Assembly: GCA_965220505.1 (NCBI GenBank)
Contig: CBDCQE010000001.1
Coordinates: forward strand, 124,001-188,000
Source of the DNA: Bin87 sp965220505
GTDB lineage: Bacteria > Chloroflexota > Dehalococcoidia > Lucifugimonadales > UBA3495
Length of the DNA stretch: 64,000 nt
Reading direction: 5' to 3'
This document shows, in pieces, positions 1 to 7,350 of this stretch. Each line of letters begins with the position of its first letter. Position 1 is the stretch's first letter. The notes below the pieces were generated by a model that saw only the letters and a program-made list of their open reading frames with translations, was not told the DNA's origin and did no database searches. The position numbers were made by a program, and so were the translations under genes.

Positions 1-1
1 C

Positions 2-337
2 GCGGCCAACGGCGGCGCCGTAACGGGCAGCGTCTCGATTGTCGCCCGAACGGCGCTAAAGGCGCGCGAACTGCGCGTTGAGCTGATGCGGTGGGAACGC
101 TCGGGGAGCAAGCAGGCGCGGGTTATCGAGCACACCGAGGTGCTGCAGCGCCCCGCGATCCTGGCCGCCGACGAGGAAACCGACTGGGCTTTCCGGCTCA
201 CAGTGCCCGACCCATTGATGCCCTCGGTGTTGGCCAACCACACCTTCGTTGGGTGGCAGGTCAGGGCCGTCATCGACCGGAAGCTGCGCCCGAACCAATC
301 GGTATCACAGTTGCTGCACGTGTATACGTCGCCCTGA
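2..337 (+). CDS. Partial protein, arrestin-like beta-sandwich (C-terminal end)
   Basis: The gene enters from the left edge, so its start is missing; about 111 codons remain, in frame from base 2 to a TGA at 335-337. The protein alternates hydrophobic and polar residues, as in a beta-sandwich. Its tail (W-x-V-R-A-V-I-D-R, then a long strand ending L-L-H-V-Y) resembles the C-terminal arrestin-like domain of bacterial SpoOM/VPS26-like proteins. That similarity is judged by eye only. No catalytic motif is visible. The neighbouring rarA gene lies on the other strand and converges on it. Function unknown. Confidence 0.6.
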   Translation, partial: AANGGAVTGSVSIVARTALKARELRVELMRWERSGSKQARVIEHTEVLQRPAILAADEETDWAFRLTVPDPLMPSVLANHTFVGWQVRAVIDRKLRPNQSVSQLLHVYTSP

Positions 338-407
338 TCCCCAAGCGGGCCGGCCATTCCGATCCCACTAGTTTCAGACCCAGGCTCACGCGTAGCCGGT
401 TTGGCAT

Positions 408-1754
408 CTAACGGGCATCGCCCCACCACCGGCGCAACCGTTCGGCGATGGCGGCTTCCGAACCCTGGTCCGACGGCTCGTAATATTTGCGGTCAGACAA
501 CTCCGGCGGCAGGTATTCCTGCGACTCGAAATGCCCTTCGTAGTCGTGGCTGTACTTATAGCCCGCGCCATAGCCCATGCCGCGCATCAGTCCGGTTACG
601 GCGTTGCGCAGATGGAGCGGCACGGGTTCTTGGGGACGGCTGCGCACGTCGTCCAGCGCGCGCTCCAGCGCCATGTAGGCCGCGTTGCTCTTGGGAGACG
701 TCGCCAGATAAACGGTTGCCTCGGCCAGGGGGATTCGACCCTCGGGCAGACCGATGAAGTGCACCGCCTGTTGCGCCGCCACCGCCACGGGCAACGCCCC
801 GGGGTTGGCAAGCCCGATGTCCTCGGCGGCCAGGATCACCAGCCGGCGGGCGATGAACATGGGGTCTTCCCCGGCTTCGAGCATCCGGGCCAGCCAGTAG
901 AGGGCTCCATCAGGCGAGGAGCCGCGAACCGACTTGATGAAGGCGGAGATCGTGTCATAATGGCTGTCGCCGGCCTTGTCGTATTGTGGGGTGCGGCGTT
1001 GCAGGGCATCGGCGATGCCGTCCATGGTGACGCGGCGCCGGCCGGCCGCGTCCGGCGCTGCGGCGACCACGGCCATCTCCAGGGCGTTCAACGCTACCCG
1101 CGCATCGCCGTTGGCGATGTTGACCAGGTGGGCCAGCGCGTCCGGCTCCAGTTGCGGCGCGAGTGTCGCCATGCCGCGACCTTCATCTTGTAGCGCCCGG
1201 GTGATGATGACGCTCACCGCGTCGTCATCCAGCGCGTTCAGGGTGAACACGCGGCAACGGGAGAGCAGCGGAGCGTTGACTTCGAACGACGGATTCTCGG
1301 TGGTGGCGCCGATGAACGTAACCGTTCCGTCTTCAACGTGGGGCAGGATCACGTCCTGCTGCGCCTTGTTGAAGCGGTGGATCTCGTCGACGAACAGGAT
1401 CGTGGACTGCTGGTAGAGGGCTTGGCGTTCCCGGGCTCCGGCCACCGCCCTGCGCAGATCGGCCACTCCGGCGGACACGGCACTGACGGGTTCGAAGTAG
1501 GCGCGGGTAACGGTGGCGATCAGCCGCGCCAGCGTGGTCTTGCCCGAGCCCGGCGGTCCCCAGAACAGGATGGATGGCACCCGGTCGATTTCGATGGCAC
1601 GGCGGAGGACCCGATCTTCGCCAAGGATGTGCGCCTGCCCCACGAATTCATCGAAGGTAGCAGGTCGCATCCGCTCTGCCAGCGGGGCCGTTTCCCGGGC
1701 CAATTGCTCGCGCCCGTGCTCGAACAGCCCGCTGGCGTTTGGCCGGCCTGTCAT
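408..1754 (-). CDS. rarA: Replication-associated recombination protein A (AAA+ ATPase)
   Basis: A 448-residue protein of the RarA/MgsA/WRNIP1 family, clamp-loader-like AAA+ ATPases that act at stalled replication forks. Seen in the sequence: Walker A GPPGSGKT at residues 66-73, Walker B with D123-E124 followed by I-H-R-F, sensor 1 'GATTENPSFEVN', and the arginine-finger region 'LLSRCRVF'. The C-terminal half has the family's tetramerisation and lid region ending near 'YKYSHDYEGHF' and 'YLP'. Length matches the usual 430-450 residues. It is probably transcribed alone or with the coiled-coil gene upstream, whose stop lies 14 bases before this start. Confidence 0.93.
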   Translation of the reverse strand: MTGRPNASGLFEHGREQLARETAPLAERMRPATFDEFVGQAHILGEDRVLRRAIEIDRVPSILFWGPPGSGKTTLARLIATVTRAYFEPVSAVSAGVADLRRAVAGARERQALYQQSTILFVDEIHRFNKAQQDVILPHVEDGTVTFIGATTENPSFEVNAPLLSRCRVFTLNALDDDAVSVIITRALQDEGRGMATLAPQLEPDALAHLVNIANGDARVALNALEMAVVAAAPDAAGRRRVTMDGIADALQRRTPQYDKAGDSHYDTISAFIKSVRGSSPDGALYWLARMLEAGEDPMFIARRLVILAAEDIGLANPGALPVAVAAQQAVHFIGLPEGRIPLAEATVYLATSPKSNAAYMALERALDDVRSRPQEPVPLHLRNAVTGLMRGMGYGAGYKYSHDYEGHFESQEYLPPELSDRKYYEPSDQGSEAAIAERLRRWWGDAR

Positions 1755-1768
1755 TACGGTAGAGAGAG

Positions 1769-2623
1769 TTAATCGCGTTCCGCCGGAGCGGGTACGGTCA
1801 GGATGGTGGCGTTGTGGCTTTTGGCGAGGGCAATTGCATCCGGCGTCGCATCATTGCCAATTGCGATGGCATGGACGACTTGACCAGTTGCCTTACGCAG
1901 AATGACCGCCCTCCTGGCAGAACGGATGACATCGGTGGGTTCTACGGTGACCGATATTTCGGCAATGGCGTGGATAGTATCGCCGGCAGTATCTCCGCCG
2001 GTTATGACCAGATCCGCGCGGTTCAGGTCCTCCGCTTCGGCATCACTGATGTCATCAGAGTTGACGGCAGCCGAGACAACGTCACCAGGTTCCCAACTGG
2101 TGTGCGTTATGGTTGCGTCGACCAAGTTGAGTTGCCGCCTGGCATAGCGCGGCGCTAACCGGGCGACTTCTCTTTCGTATCTGCCCCCGGTCAAATTAGC
2201 CACTTGTCCAGACAGGGAGGTTAGGTGTCCGTTCATTTCCGTCGCTCGATTATTGGTTTGCAGCTGAGCATCGGTCAAGGCGGCTACTTGTATGCGCAGT
2301 TCGTTGAGGCCGTCAGTCAAGGTGCTTACACTATCGTTGATCCGCTGCTGGGCCTCGGTCAAAGTGCCTACACTATCGTTGGTCCGCTGCTGGGCCTCGG
2401 TCAAAGTGCCCACACTATCGTTGGTCCGCTGCTGGGCCTCGGTCAAGACTGCCACCTGCCCGCGAAACTCACCCAAGCTGTCAGTCAACGCCGAGAGCTG
2501 CGCTCGGTCTTCTTGAAGCAGGCTCGTAACGGTTTGCACCAGCCGCTCGTGGGCGGCGGTGAGCCTTTCGGATATCTCACCAACCAATGTAGCGAGAGCC
2601 GCGATGTCCTGGCGGTTTTGCAT
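1769..2623 (-). CDS. Coiled-coil protein with 14-residue repeats and a nuclease-like C-terminal domain
   Basis: About 284 residues from the ATG at 2621-2623; a GTG four codons upstream (2635) is an alternative start. The N-terminal half is a long coiled coil. It contains three near-identical 14-residue repeats (L-T-E-A-Q-Q-R-T/I-N-D-S-V-G/S-T) encoded by a 42-bp tandem DNA repeat. The C-terminal half has a compact alpha/beta pattern (ADLVITGG, then AIAEISVTVE) reminiscent of the PD-(D/E)xK fold seen in other 'coiled coil plus nuclease' proteins. The usual lysine is not obvious, however, so activity is uncertain. The exact family is not recognised. Confidence 0.75.
   Translation of the reverse strand: MQNRQDIAALATLVGEISERLTAAHERLVQTVTSLLQEDRAQLSALTDSLGEFRGQVAVLTEAQQRTNDSVGTLTEAQQRTNDSVGTLTEAQQRINDSVSTLTDGLNELRIQVAALTDAQLQTNNRATEMNGHLTSLSGQVANLTGGRYEREVARLAPRYARRQLNLVDATITHTSWEPGDVVSAAVNSDDISDAEAEDLNRADLVITGGDTAGDTIHAIAEISVTVEPTDVIRSARRAVILRKATGQVVHAIAIGNDATPDAIALAKSHNATILTVPAPAERD
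2322..2447. repeat. Three tandem 42-bp repeats inside the coiled-coil gene
   Basis: Units at 2322-2363, 2364-2405 and 2406-2447 differ at only a few bases. They keep the reading frame, because 42 bp equals 14 codons or two heptads, so gain or loss of a unit would only lengthen or shorten the coiled coil. The near-identity at DNA level suggests recent expansion. The repeat is coding and has no unique spacers, so it is not a CRISPR array. Confidence 0.95.
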
Positions 2624-2736
2624 GGCCAATCGCACAACTTCGGGAAACTACTGTGGCGATGTGGGACGGTGGTCACGAGGGGTTCTGTATTGTGACTGTT
2701 CCGCTATTTTACTATGGTGAGAGGATGTCTGTCGGA

Positions 2737-3756
2737 CTAAGCGTTCCGAAAGTGCGGCATCACCTCGTCGGCGAACAGCCGCATCGACCGCCCGACTTCC
2801 TCGTTGGTCAGCATGCCGCCGATGTTGAACCAGCACATGATCTCTTGGGGATCGTAAAGCTCCCTGAAGTAGGCCAGCCGTTCGGTAACCTGCTCGGGGG
2901 TTCCGATCGCGCCCAGTTCGTTGTACAGGTCGTCATAGCCGATCTGGAAAGCCCGGCCGGAGCCCCGCGAATTGTTCTGCATGCTGCGGAGGGTGCCCAG
3001 GTAGTTGTTCACCGTTGGCGCGAACCCGGCTTTGGCCTCTTCCTGCGTTTCCCCGACGTACACGGGCACGTTTACCACCACCTTCACTGCCGACGGATCA
3101 TGCCCATGCTTGACCAGCGTATCGCGGTAGTTCGCCAGCCCATCGCTCACGCCTTGCACGGTAATGATCAACGGGGTCACGAGGATGCTGTGACCGAGAG
3201 TGCCCACCAGCGGGAAGGTGTCGGCGCCGTTGGACGCGACGTAGACCGGCGGGTGCGGTTGCTGGATGGGCTTGGGCTCCAATCGGATGCCGTGGGCCTG
3301 GTAGAACTGGCCGTCGTAGTCCAGTTCCTCCTCTTTCCACGCCCGTAATGCCAGGTCCAGCCCTTCGACGAACCGGTCGTTGCGCTCCTCGATGGGGATG
3401 CCGTAGCCGCGATAGTGGTTGGGATTGGAGCCGCGCCCAATGCCGAAAACGGCCCGCCCGCCCGACAGCACGTCCAGAGTCGCCACCTCTTCAGCGATCC
3501 GCAAAGGGTGGTGCAAGGGCAGCAGGTTGACTGCGGTGCCCAGCATGATCCGCTGGGTGGTTTGCGACAACGCCGCCGCCATTAGCAGCGGTGCCGGCAT
3601 TACCGAAAAGCTGCGGGCGAAATGCAGTTCGGCCAGCCAGGCCATGTCGTAGCCCAGTTGGTCGGCCAGTTGCACCTGCGCCATCACGTCCGCGTAACGG
3701 TCGGCGGGAGTTTGGCCCTCGCTGCACGGGATTTGATAAAAGACGCCGAACTGCAT
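2737..3756 (-). CDS. Luciferase-like (LLM class) flavin-dependent oxidoreductase
   Basis: A 339-residue protein of the bacterial luciferase-like monooxygenase superfamily (TIM barrel, FMN or F420 dependent). Visible hallmarks are the N-terminal 'FGVFYQIPCSEGQTPADRY', 'LGYDMAWLAELHF', the conserved 'GTAVNLLPLHHPLRIAEE' and 'GRAVFGIGRGSNP' segments, and a C-terminal segment on target turnover ending 'RSMRLFADEVMPHF'. A GGGAG ribosome site precedes the ATG. Substrate cannot be deduced. Such paralogues are numerous in SAR202-type Chloroflexota and are thought to oxidise recalcitrant organic matter; that role is inference here. A second, distinct LLM protein lies at 39798-40802. Confidence 0.88.
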   Translation of the reverse strand: MQFGVFYQIPCSEGQTPADRYADVMAQVQLADQLGYDMAWLAELHFARSFSVMPAPLLMAAALSQTTQRIMLGTAVNLLPLHHPLRIAEEVATLDVLSGGRAVFGIGRGSNPNHYRGYGIPIEERNDRFVEGLDLALRAWKEEELDYDGQFYQAHGIRLEPKPIQQPHPPVYVASNGADTFPLVGTLGHSILVTPLIITVQGVSDGLANYRDTLVKHGHDPSAVKVVVNVPVYVGETQEEAKAGFAPTVNNYLGTLRSMQNNSRGSGRAFQIGYDDLYNELGAIGTPEQVTERLAYFRELYDPQEIMCWFNIGGMLTNEEVGRSMRLFADEVMPHFRNA

Positions 3757-3791
3757 TTGACTACTCCCGGGGCGACGTGCGTTGATGCATC

Positions 3792-4208
3792 CTAGCGCGA
3801 TTGCTTCTGGCTACTGTCCTCGTCAGGCGCTGGCTCAGTGAAAGGTTCGCCCCGTGCTTCGGCTTGTTCCCGACGCCGCAGCCACTCTCGCCAAAGCCGG
3901 TTGGCGTCATTCTTGCCCCTCTGGTATGTCCGTTTCTCGAAAATCGATGCTAGCACCATTCTCATTGCCTCCATAACCGGCCAAGTGGCCGCTAGCGCCC
4001 AAGCCACGATTTGACTGCCGTCGTCAAAGGCCATCTCCGCGGTCAGCTGCCACGTTTCCGGCCTATGATTGTGAGTTATCAACAGTACGTCAACCGCGAT
4101 AGCCGACGCTATCGCAGCATAGAATGACACAAACGCTTGCCCAGCCCGTCGGGGTGGTACGCTGAGTATGCCAATCCACCCGGCACGGTCGTTTTGCTCC
4201 TGCCTCAT
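3792..4208 (-). CDS. Small membrane protein of unknown function
   Basis: 138 residues. One hydrophobic stretch runs through 'FYAAIASAIAVDVLLI' and a second near 'IVAWALAATWPVMEAM', followed by a highly charged, probably cytoplasmic tail (RLWREWLRRREQAEARGE). No family recognised. Its ATG lies only nine bases after a perfect TATAAT that overlaps the stop codon of the carboxylase gene upstream, so the transcript is probably leaderless. This suggests separate expression despite the tight spacing. Confidence 0.6.
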   Translation of the reverse strand: MRQEQNDRAGWIGILSVPPRRAGQAFVSFYAAIASAIAVDVLLITHNHRPETWQLTAEMAFDDGSQIVAWALAATWPVMEAMRMVLASIFEKRTYQRGKNDANRLWREWLRRREQAEARGEPFTEPAPDEDSSQKQSR

Positions 4209-4217
4209 TCTGGCACT

Positions 4218-4223
4218 ATTATA
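4218..4223 (-). promoter_or_regulatory. -10 box overlapping a stop codon, for a probably leaderless gene
   Basis: TATAAT read on the minus strand. Its internal TAA (4219-4221) is the stop codon of the acyl-CoA carboxylase gene. Nine bases separate it from the ATG at 4208, so a transcript starting about seven bases after the -10 box would begin at or next to the start codon. No clear -35 box was seen. Confidence 0.6.
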
Positions 4224-5766
4224 ACGGGATGTTGCCGTGCTTCTTTGCCGGCAGGGTATCCCGCTTGTTTTGCAGCATTTCCAGGGCGCGGATGACGGTG
4301 GCCCGGGTGGCCGCGGGATCGATTACGTCGTCCAGGTAGCCGCGGTTGGCGGCCACGTAGGGGTTGGTGAATCGTTCCTGGTAGTCGGCGATGAGCTCGG
4401 CGCGGCGGGCGTCAGGGTCGTCGGCGTTGCTGATCTCCTCGCGGTAGATAATGTTCACCGCGCCGTCCGGGCCCATGACGGCGATTTCGGCGCTGGGCCA
4501 GGCGAGGTTGACATCCGAGCGCAGGTGCTTGCTGCTCATTACGATGTACGCGCCGCCGTACGCCTTGCGGGTGATCAGCGCCACCTTGGGCACGGTGGCC
4601 TCGGCGTAGGCGTAGATCAGCTTGGCGCCGTGGCGGATAATGCCGCCGTACTCCTGCTCGGTGCCCGGCATGAAGCCCGGCACGTCCACCAGCGTCACCA
4701 GCGGCACGTTGAAGCAGTCGCAGAACCGCACGAAGCGGGCCGCCTTGGCCGACGCGTTGATGTCCAGCACGCCGGCCAGGTACGCCGGCTGGTTGCCGAC
4801 CAGTCCCACGGTGCGGCCGGCCATCCTGGCGAAACCGACTACCACGTTGGGCGCGTACCCGGCCTGGACCTCCATGAAGTCCTCATCGTCGACGATGTGG
4901 TAGATGATCTCTCGAATGTCATACGGCCGGTTGGGCTCGTCCGGCACTATGCTGCGCAACACTTCGTCCGCGCGGTCGACGGGGTCGCCGGAGCGGTATC
5001 CGGGAGGGTCGTCGAGGTTATTCAGCGGCAGGAACGAGATCAGACGGCGCAGTTCCTCGAGGCACTCCTCCTCGGAATCGGAAACGAAGTGCGCCACGCC
5101 GCTACGGGCCGCGTGGGCGTCGGCGCCGCCAAGCTGTTCGTGGGTCACGTCTTCGCCGGTGACCGCGCGCACCACGTCGGGGCCGGTGATGTACATCTGG
5201 CCGGTTCCCCGGACCATGAAGATGAAGTCGGTGATGGCCGGCGAGTAGACCGCGCCGCCGGCCGACGGGCCCATGATGACCGAGATCTGCGGAACCACGC
5301 CGGAGAACATGGTATTGCGCAGGAAGATGTCGCCGTAGGCGGCCAGGCTCAGCGCCCCTTCCTGGATGCGGGCGCCGCCGGAGTCGCAGATGCCGATCAT
5401 GGGACAGCCGGTTTTAGCCGCCAGGTCCATGACCTTGCAGATCTTCTGGCCCACCACCTCGGATAGGGAGCCACCGAAGACCGTGAAATCCTGCGCGTAG
5501 GCGAAGACCTGGCGGCCGTCGATGTTGCCGTAGCCCGTGATCACTGCGTCGCCGAGGAAAGTGCGGTCCGCTAGTCCGAAGTCGGTGGTGCGGTGGGTGA
5601 CGAAACGGTCGATCTCGGTGAACGTGCCGTCGTCCATCAGGGCGTTCAGCCGTTCGCGAGCGGTCATCTTGCCCCGCTGGTGCTGCTGGTCGATGCGACG
5701 CTGGCCGCCGCCGAGCGCGGCTTGGTCCTGCAGGCGCAGCAGGTTTTCCAAACCCGGGTCGGTCAT
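4219..5766 (-). CDS. Acyl-CoA (propionyl/methylmalonyl-type) carboxylase, carboxyltransferase beta subunit
   Basis: About 515 residues from the ATG at 5764-5766. An in-frame start 23 codons upstream exists, but the extra segment is Arg/Pro-rich and unlike the family, whose members begin with a helix followed by a 'GKMTARERL' motif as here. Biotin-dependent carboxyltransferases move CO2 from carboxybiotin to acyl-CoA. Visible are the crotonase-like core 'GDIFLRNTMFSGVVPQISVIMGPSAGGAVYSPA' and the C-terminal 'AYGGAYIVMSSKHLRSD'. Length (510-540) is typical of PccB/AccD5-type subunits. No biotin carboxylase or carrier gene is adjacent, so the partner must lie elsewhere. Substrate (acetyl- or propionyl-CoA) is not resolved. 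Confidence 0.9.
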   Translation of the reverse strand: MTDPGLENLLRLQDQAALGGGQRRIDQQHQRGKMTARERLNALMDDGTFTEIDRFVTHRTTDFGLADRTFLGDAVITGYGNIDGRQVFAYAQDFTVFGGSLSEVVGQKICKVMDLAAKTGCPMIGICDSGGARIQEGALSLAAYGDIFLRNTMFSGVVPQISVIMGPSAGGAVYSPAITDFIFMVRGTGQMYITGPDVVRAVTGEDVTHEQLGGADAHAARSGVAHFVSDSEEECLEELRRLISFLPLNNLDDPPGYRSGDPVDRADEVLRSIVPDEPNRPYDIREIIYHIVDDEDFMEVQAGYAPNVVVGFARMAGRTVGLVGNQPAYLAGVLDINASAKAARFVRFCDCFNVPLVTLVDVPGFMPGTEQEYGGIIRHGAKLIYAYAEATVPKVALITRKAYGGAYIVMSSKHLRSDVNLAWPSAEIAVMGPDGAVNIIYREEISNADDPDARRAELIADYQERFTNPYVAANRGYLDDVIDPAATRATVIRALEMLQNKRDTLPAKKHGNIPL

Positions 5767-5872
5767 GGCTTCTTCTGGTGTGGACAATTCCGGCCTCCGT
5801 GGGCGATGCTGGCGATGCGCTCGTCGCGGCGACAAACCCGAGCGTCGGTACGTGATGTCTTAGGCGGCTAAG

Positions 5873-5878
5873 TATAAT
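5873..5878 (+). promoter_or_regulatory. -10 box upstream of folP
   Basis: Perfect TATAAT about 45 bases before the folP start, in the divergent gap between the carboxylase gene and folP. A GGAG ribosome site follows at about 5909. Confidence 0.55.
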
Positions 5879-5923
5879 GGTTCCGGGAATCCCGCGCCTC
5901 GCGGCACTGGAGAACGAAACGAA

Positions 5924-6802
5924 TTGACGCCATACCGGCTAACCTCGCAACGCAACGCGCCGACCCTGTCCGTCGCTGGCGGCGAACCGCTGGTTTGGGG
6001 CCGGCGGACCTATGTGATGGGCATAATCAACCTGGCGCCCGACTCCTTCTCCGGCGACGGATTGGCCGGCGACGTGAACGCCGCCGTCGAGCAGGCCCAG
6101 CGCATGGAGGCCGACGGCGCGGACATGCTGGACGTGGGGGCGGAGTCGACGCGGCCGGGCAGCACACCCATCTCCGCGTCAGCCGAGGCGGACCGGCTGC
6201 TGCCGGCGTTGGAGGCCATCTGCCGCGCGGTGCGGATCCCGGTCAGCGTGGACACTTATAAAGCTCCGGTGGCGCGGCGGGCGATCGCAGCGGGAGCGTC
6301 CATCGTTAACGACGTATGGGGGCTGCTGGCGGATGGCAACATGGCGCGGGTCATCGCGGACGCCGGCGTCCCAGCTATTCTGATGCACAACCAGCGGGTG
6401 GCGCAATACGACGATCTGGTCCCCGATGTGATTTCCGGACTCCGGCGGATCGCCACCATAGCCGGTGCTGCCGGCATCGCCGACCACGACGTGATCCTTG
6501 ACCCCGGCATCGGTTTCGGAAAGACCGCCGACCACAACCTGGAGTTGCTGCGCCGACTGCCGGAACTGCAGGAGCTGGGCTACCCGACGCTGCTGGGGGT
6601 CTCGCGGAAGTCGACAATTGGCCGCGTACTGGGGTTGTCGGCAGACGACCGCGTGGAAGGCACGGCGGCGGCCGTGGCCATGAGCATCGCGGGCGGTGCT
6701 GACATGGTGCGCGTTCACGACGTGAAGCAGATGGTACGGGTGGCCCGCATGACCGACGCCATCGTGCGCGACTGGAGGCCGGACGGATGGCCGAGCCGGT
6801 AA
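5924..6802 (+). CDS. folP: Dihydropteroate synthase
   Basis: 292 residues starting at a TTG preceded by GGAGA about ten bases upstream; no better ATG is available before the conserved core. The enzyme condenses p-aminobenzoate with dihydropterin pyrophosphate in folate synthesis and is the target of sulfonamides. Diagnostic motifs: 'MGIINLAPDSFSGDG' (pterin-binding signature), 'LDVGAESTRPG', 'SVDTYKA', 'DPGIGFGKT', 'LLGVSRKS' and the final 'VRVHDV'. Its end overlaps folK by 16 bases, indicating a translationally coupled folate operon. Confidence 0.95.
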   Translation: MTPYRLTSQRNAPTLSVAGGEPLVWGRRTYVMGIINLAPDSFSGDGLAGDVNAAVEQAQRMEADGADMLDVGAESTRPGSTPISASAEADRLLPALEAICRAVRIPVSVDTYKAPVARRAIAAGASIVNDVWGLLADGNMARVIADAGVPAILMHNQRVAQYDDLVPDVISGLRRIATIAGAAGIADHDVILDPGIGFGKTADHNLELLRRLPELQELGYPTLLGVSRKSTIGRVLGLSADDRVEGTAAAVAMSIAGGADMVRVHDVKQMVRVARMTDAIVRDWRPDGWPSR

Positions 6803-7302
6803 CGACCTACCTGTGCCTCGGCGGAAACCTGGGCGACCGGATGGCGGCGCTGACCGAGGCCTTGCGGCTGCTCGATGACACGCCCGGGACGCATCGAACT
6901 GGGTGTTCTTCGGTGTACGAGACCGAACCGTGGGCCGTGGCGGATCAGCCCAATTTCCTCAATCTGGTCGCCGCCTACGAAACCACGCTGTCACCGGAAG
7001 ACCTGCTGACGGCGTGCAAGTCCGTGGAGGCGGAGGTTGGTCGCGTCGTCTCCTACCGCTGGGGACCCCGGCTCATCGACGTAGATATCCTGCTCTACGG
7101 CGACCGGGTGGTGAGCGTGGCGGATCCGGATCTGCAGATACCACACCCGCGCCTGACGCAACGGGCCTTCGTGCTGGTCCCGCTGGCGGAGATTGCGCCG
7201 GATACAAGCGTACCGCCGCAGGGCGATACCGTGCGACGGCTGCTGGATGAAGTGGACGGGCGGGCCGGCGTGGTACGGTGGGGGGACACTCCTAAACCCT
7301 GA
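6787..7302 (+). CDS. folK: 6-hydroxymethyl-7,8-dihydropterin pyrophosphokinase
   Basis: 171 residues; transfers pyrophosphate from ATP to hydroxymethyl-dihydropterin, the step before FolP. Seen: N-terminal 'YLCLGGNLGDR', 'VYETEPWAV', 'QPNFLNLV', the signature 'RWGPRLIDVDILLYGD' and 'IPHPRLTQRAFVLVPLAEIAPD'. The ATG lies within the end of folP (16-base overlap). Complete and of normal length (about 160-170). Confidence 0.95.
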   Translation: MAEPVTTYLCLGGNLGDRMAALTEALRLLDDTPGTHRTGCSSVYETEPWAVADQPNFLNLVAAYETTLSPEDLLTACKSVEAEVGRVVSYRWGPRLIDVDILLYGDRVVSVADPDLQIPHPRLTQRAFVLVPLAEIAPDTSVPPQGDTVRRLLDEVDGRAGVVRWGDTPKP

Positions 7303-7350
7303 TTTCGCACCCCAAGCAGTTTGCACCACTCGTGTGCTACCATCTCCACG

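Noticed and set aside
2322..2447. CRISPR array
   Set aside because: The repeats are directly adjacent without spacers and lie in a coding frame.
4237..5466. A 409-codon plus-strand frame opposite the carboxylase
   Set aside because: Antisense shadow; low complexity (Val/His/Gly/Asp) with no known family, while the minus strand gives a complete carboxyltransferase.
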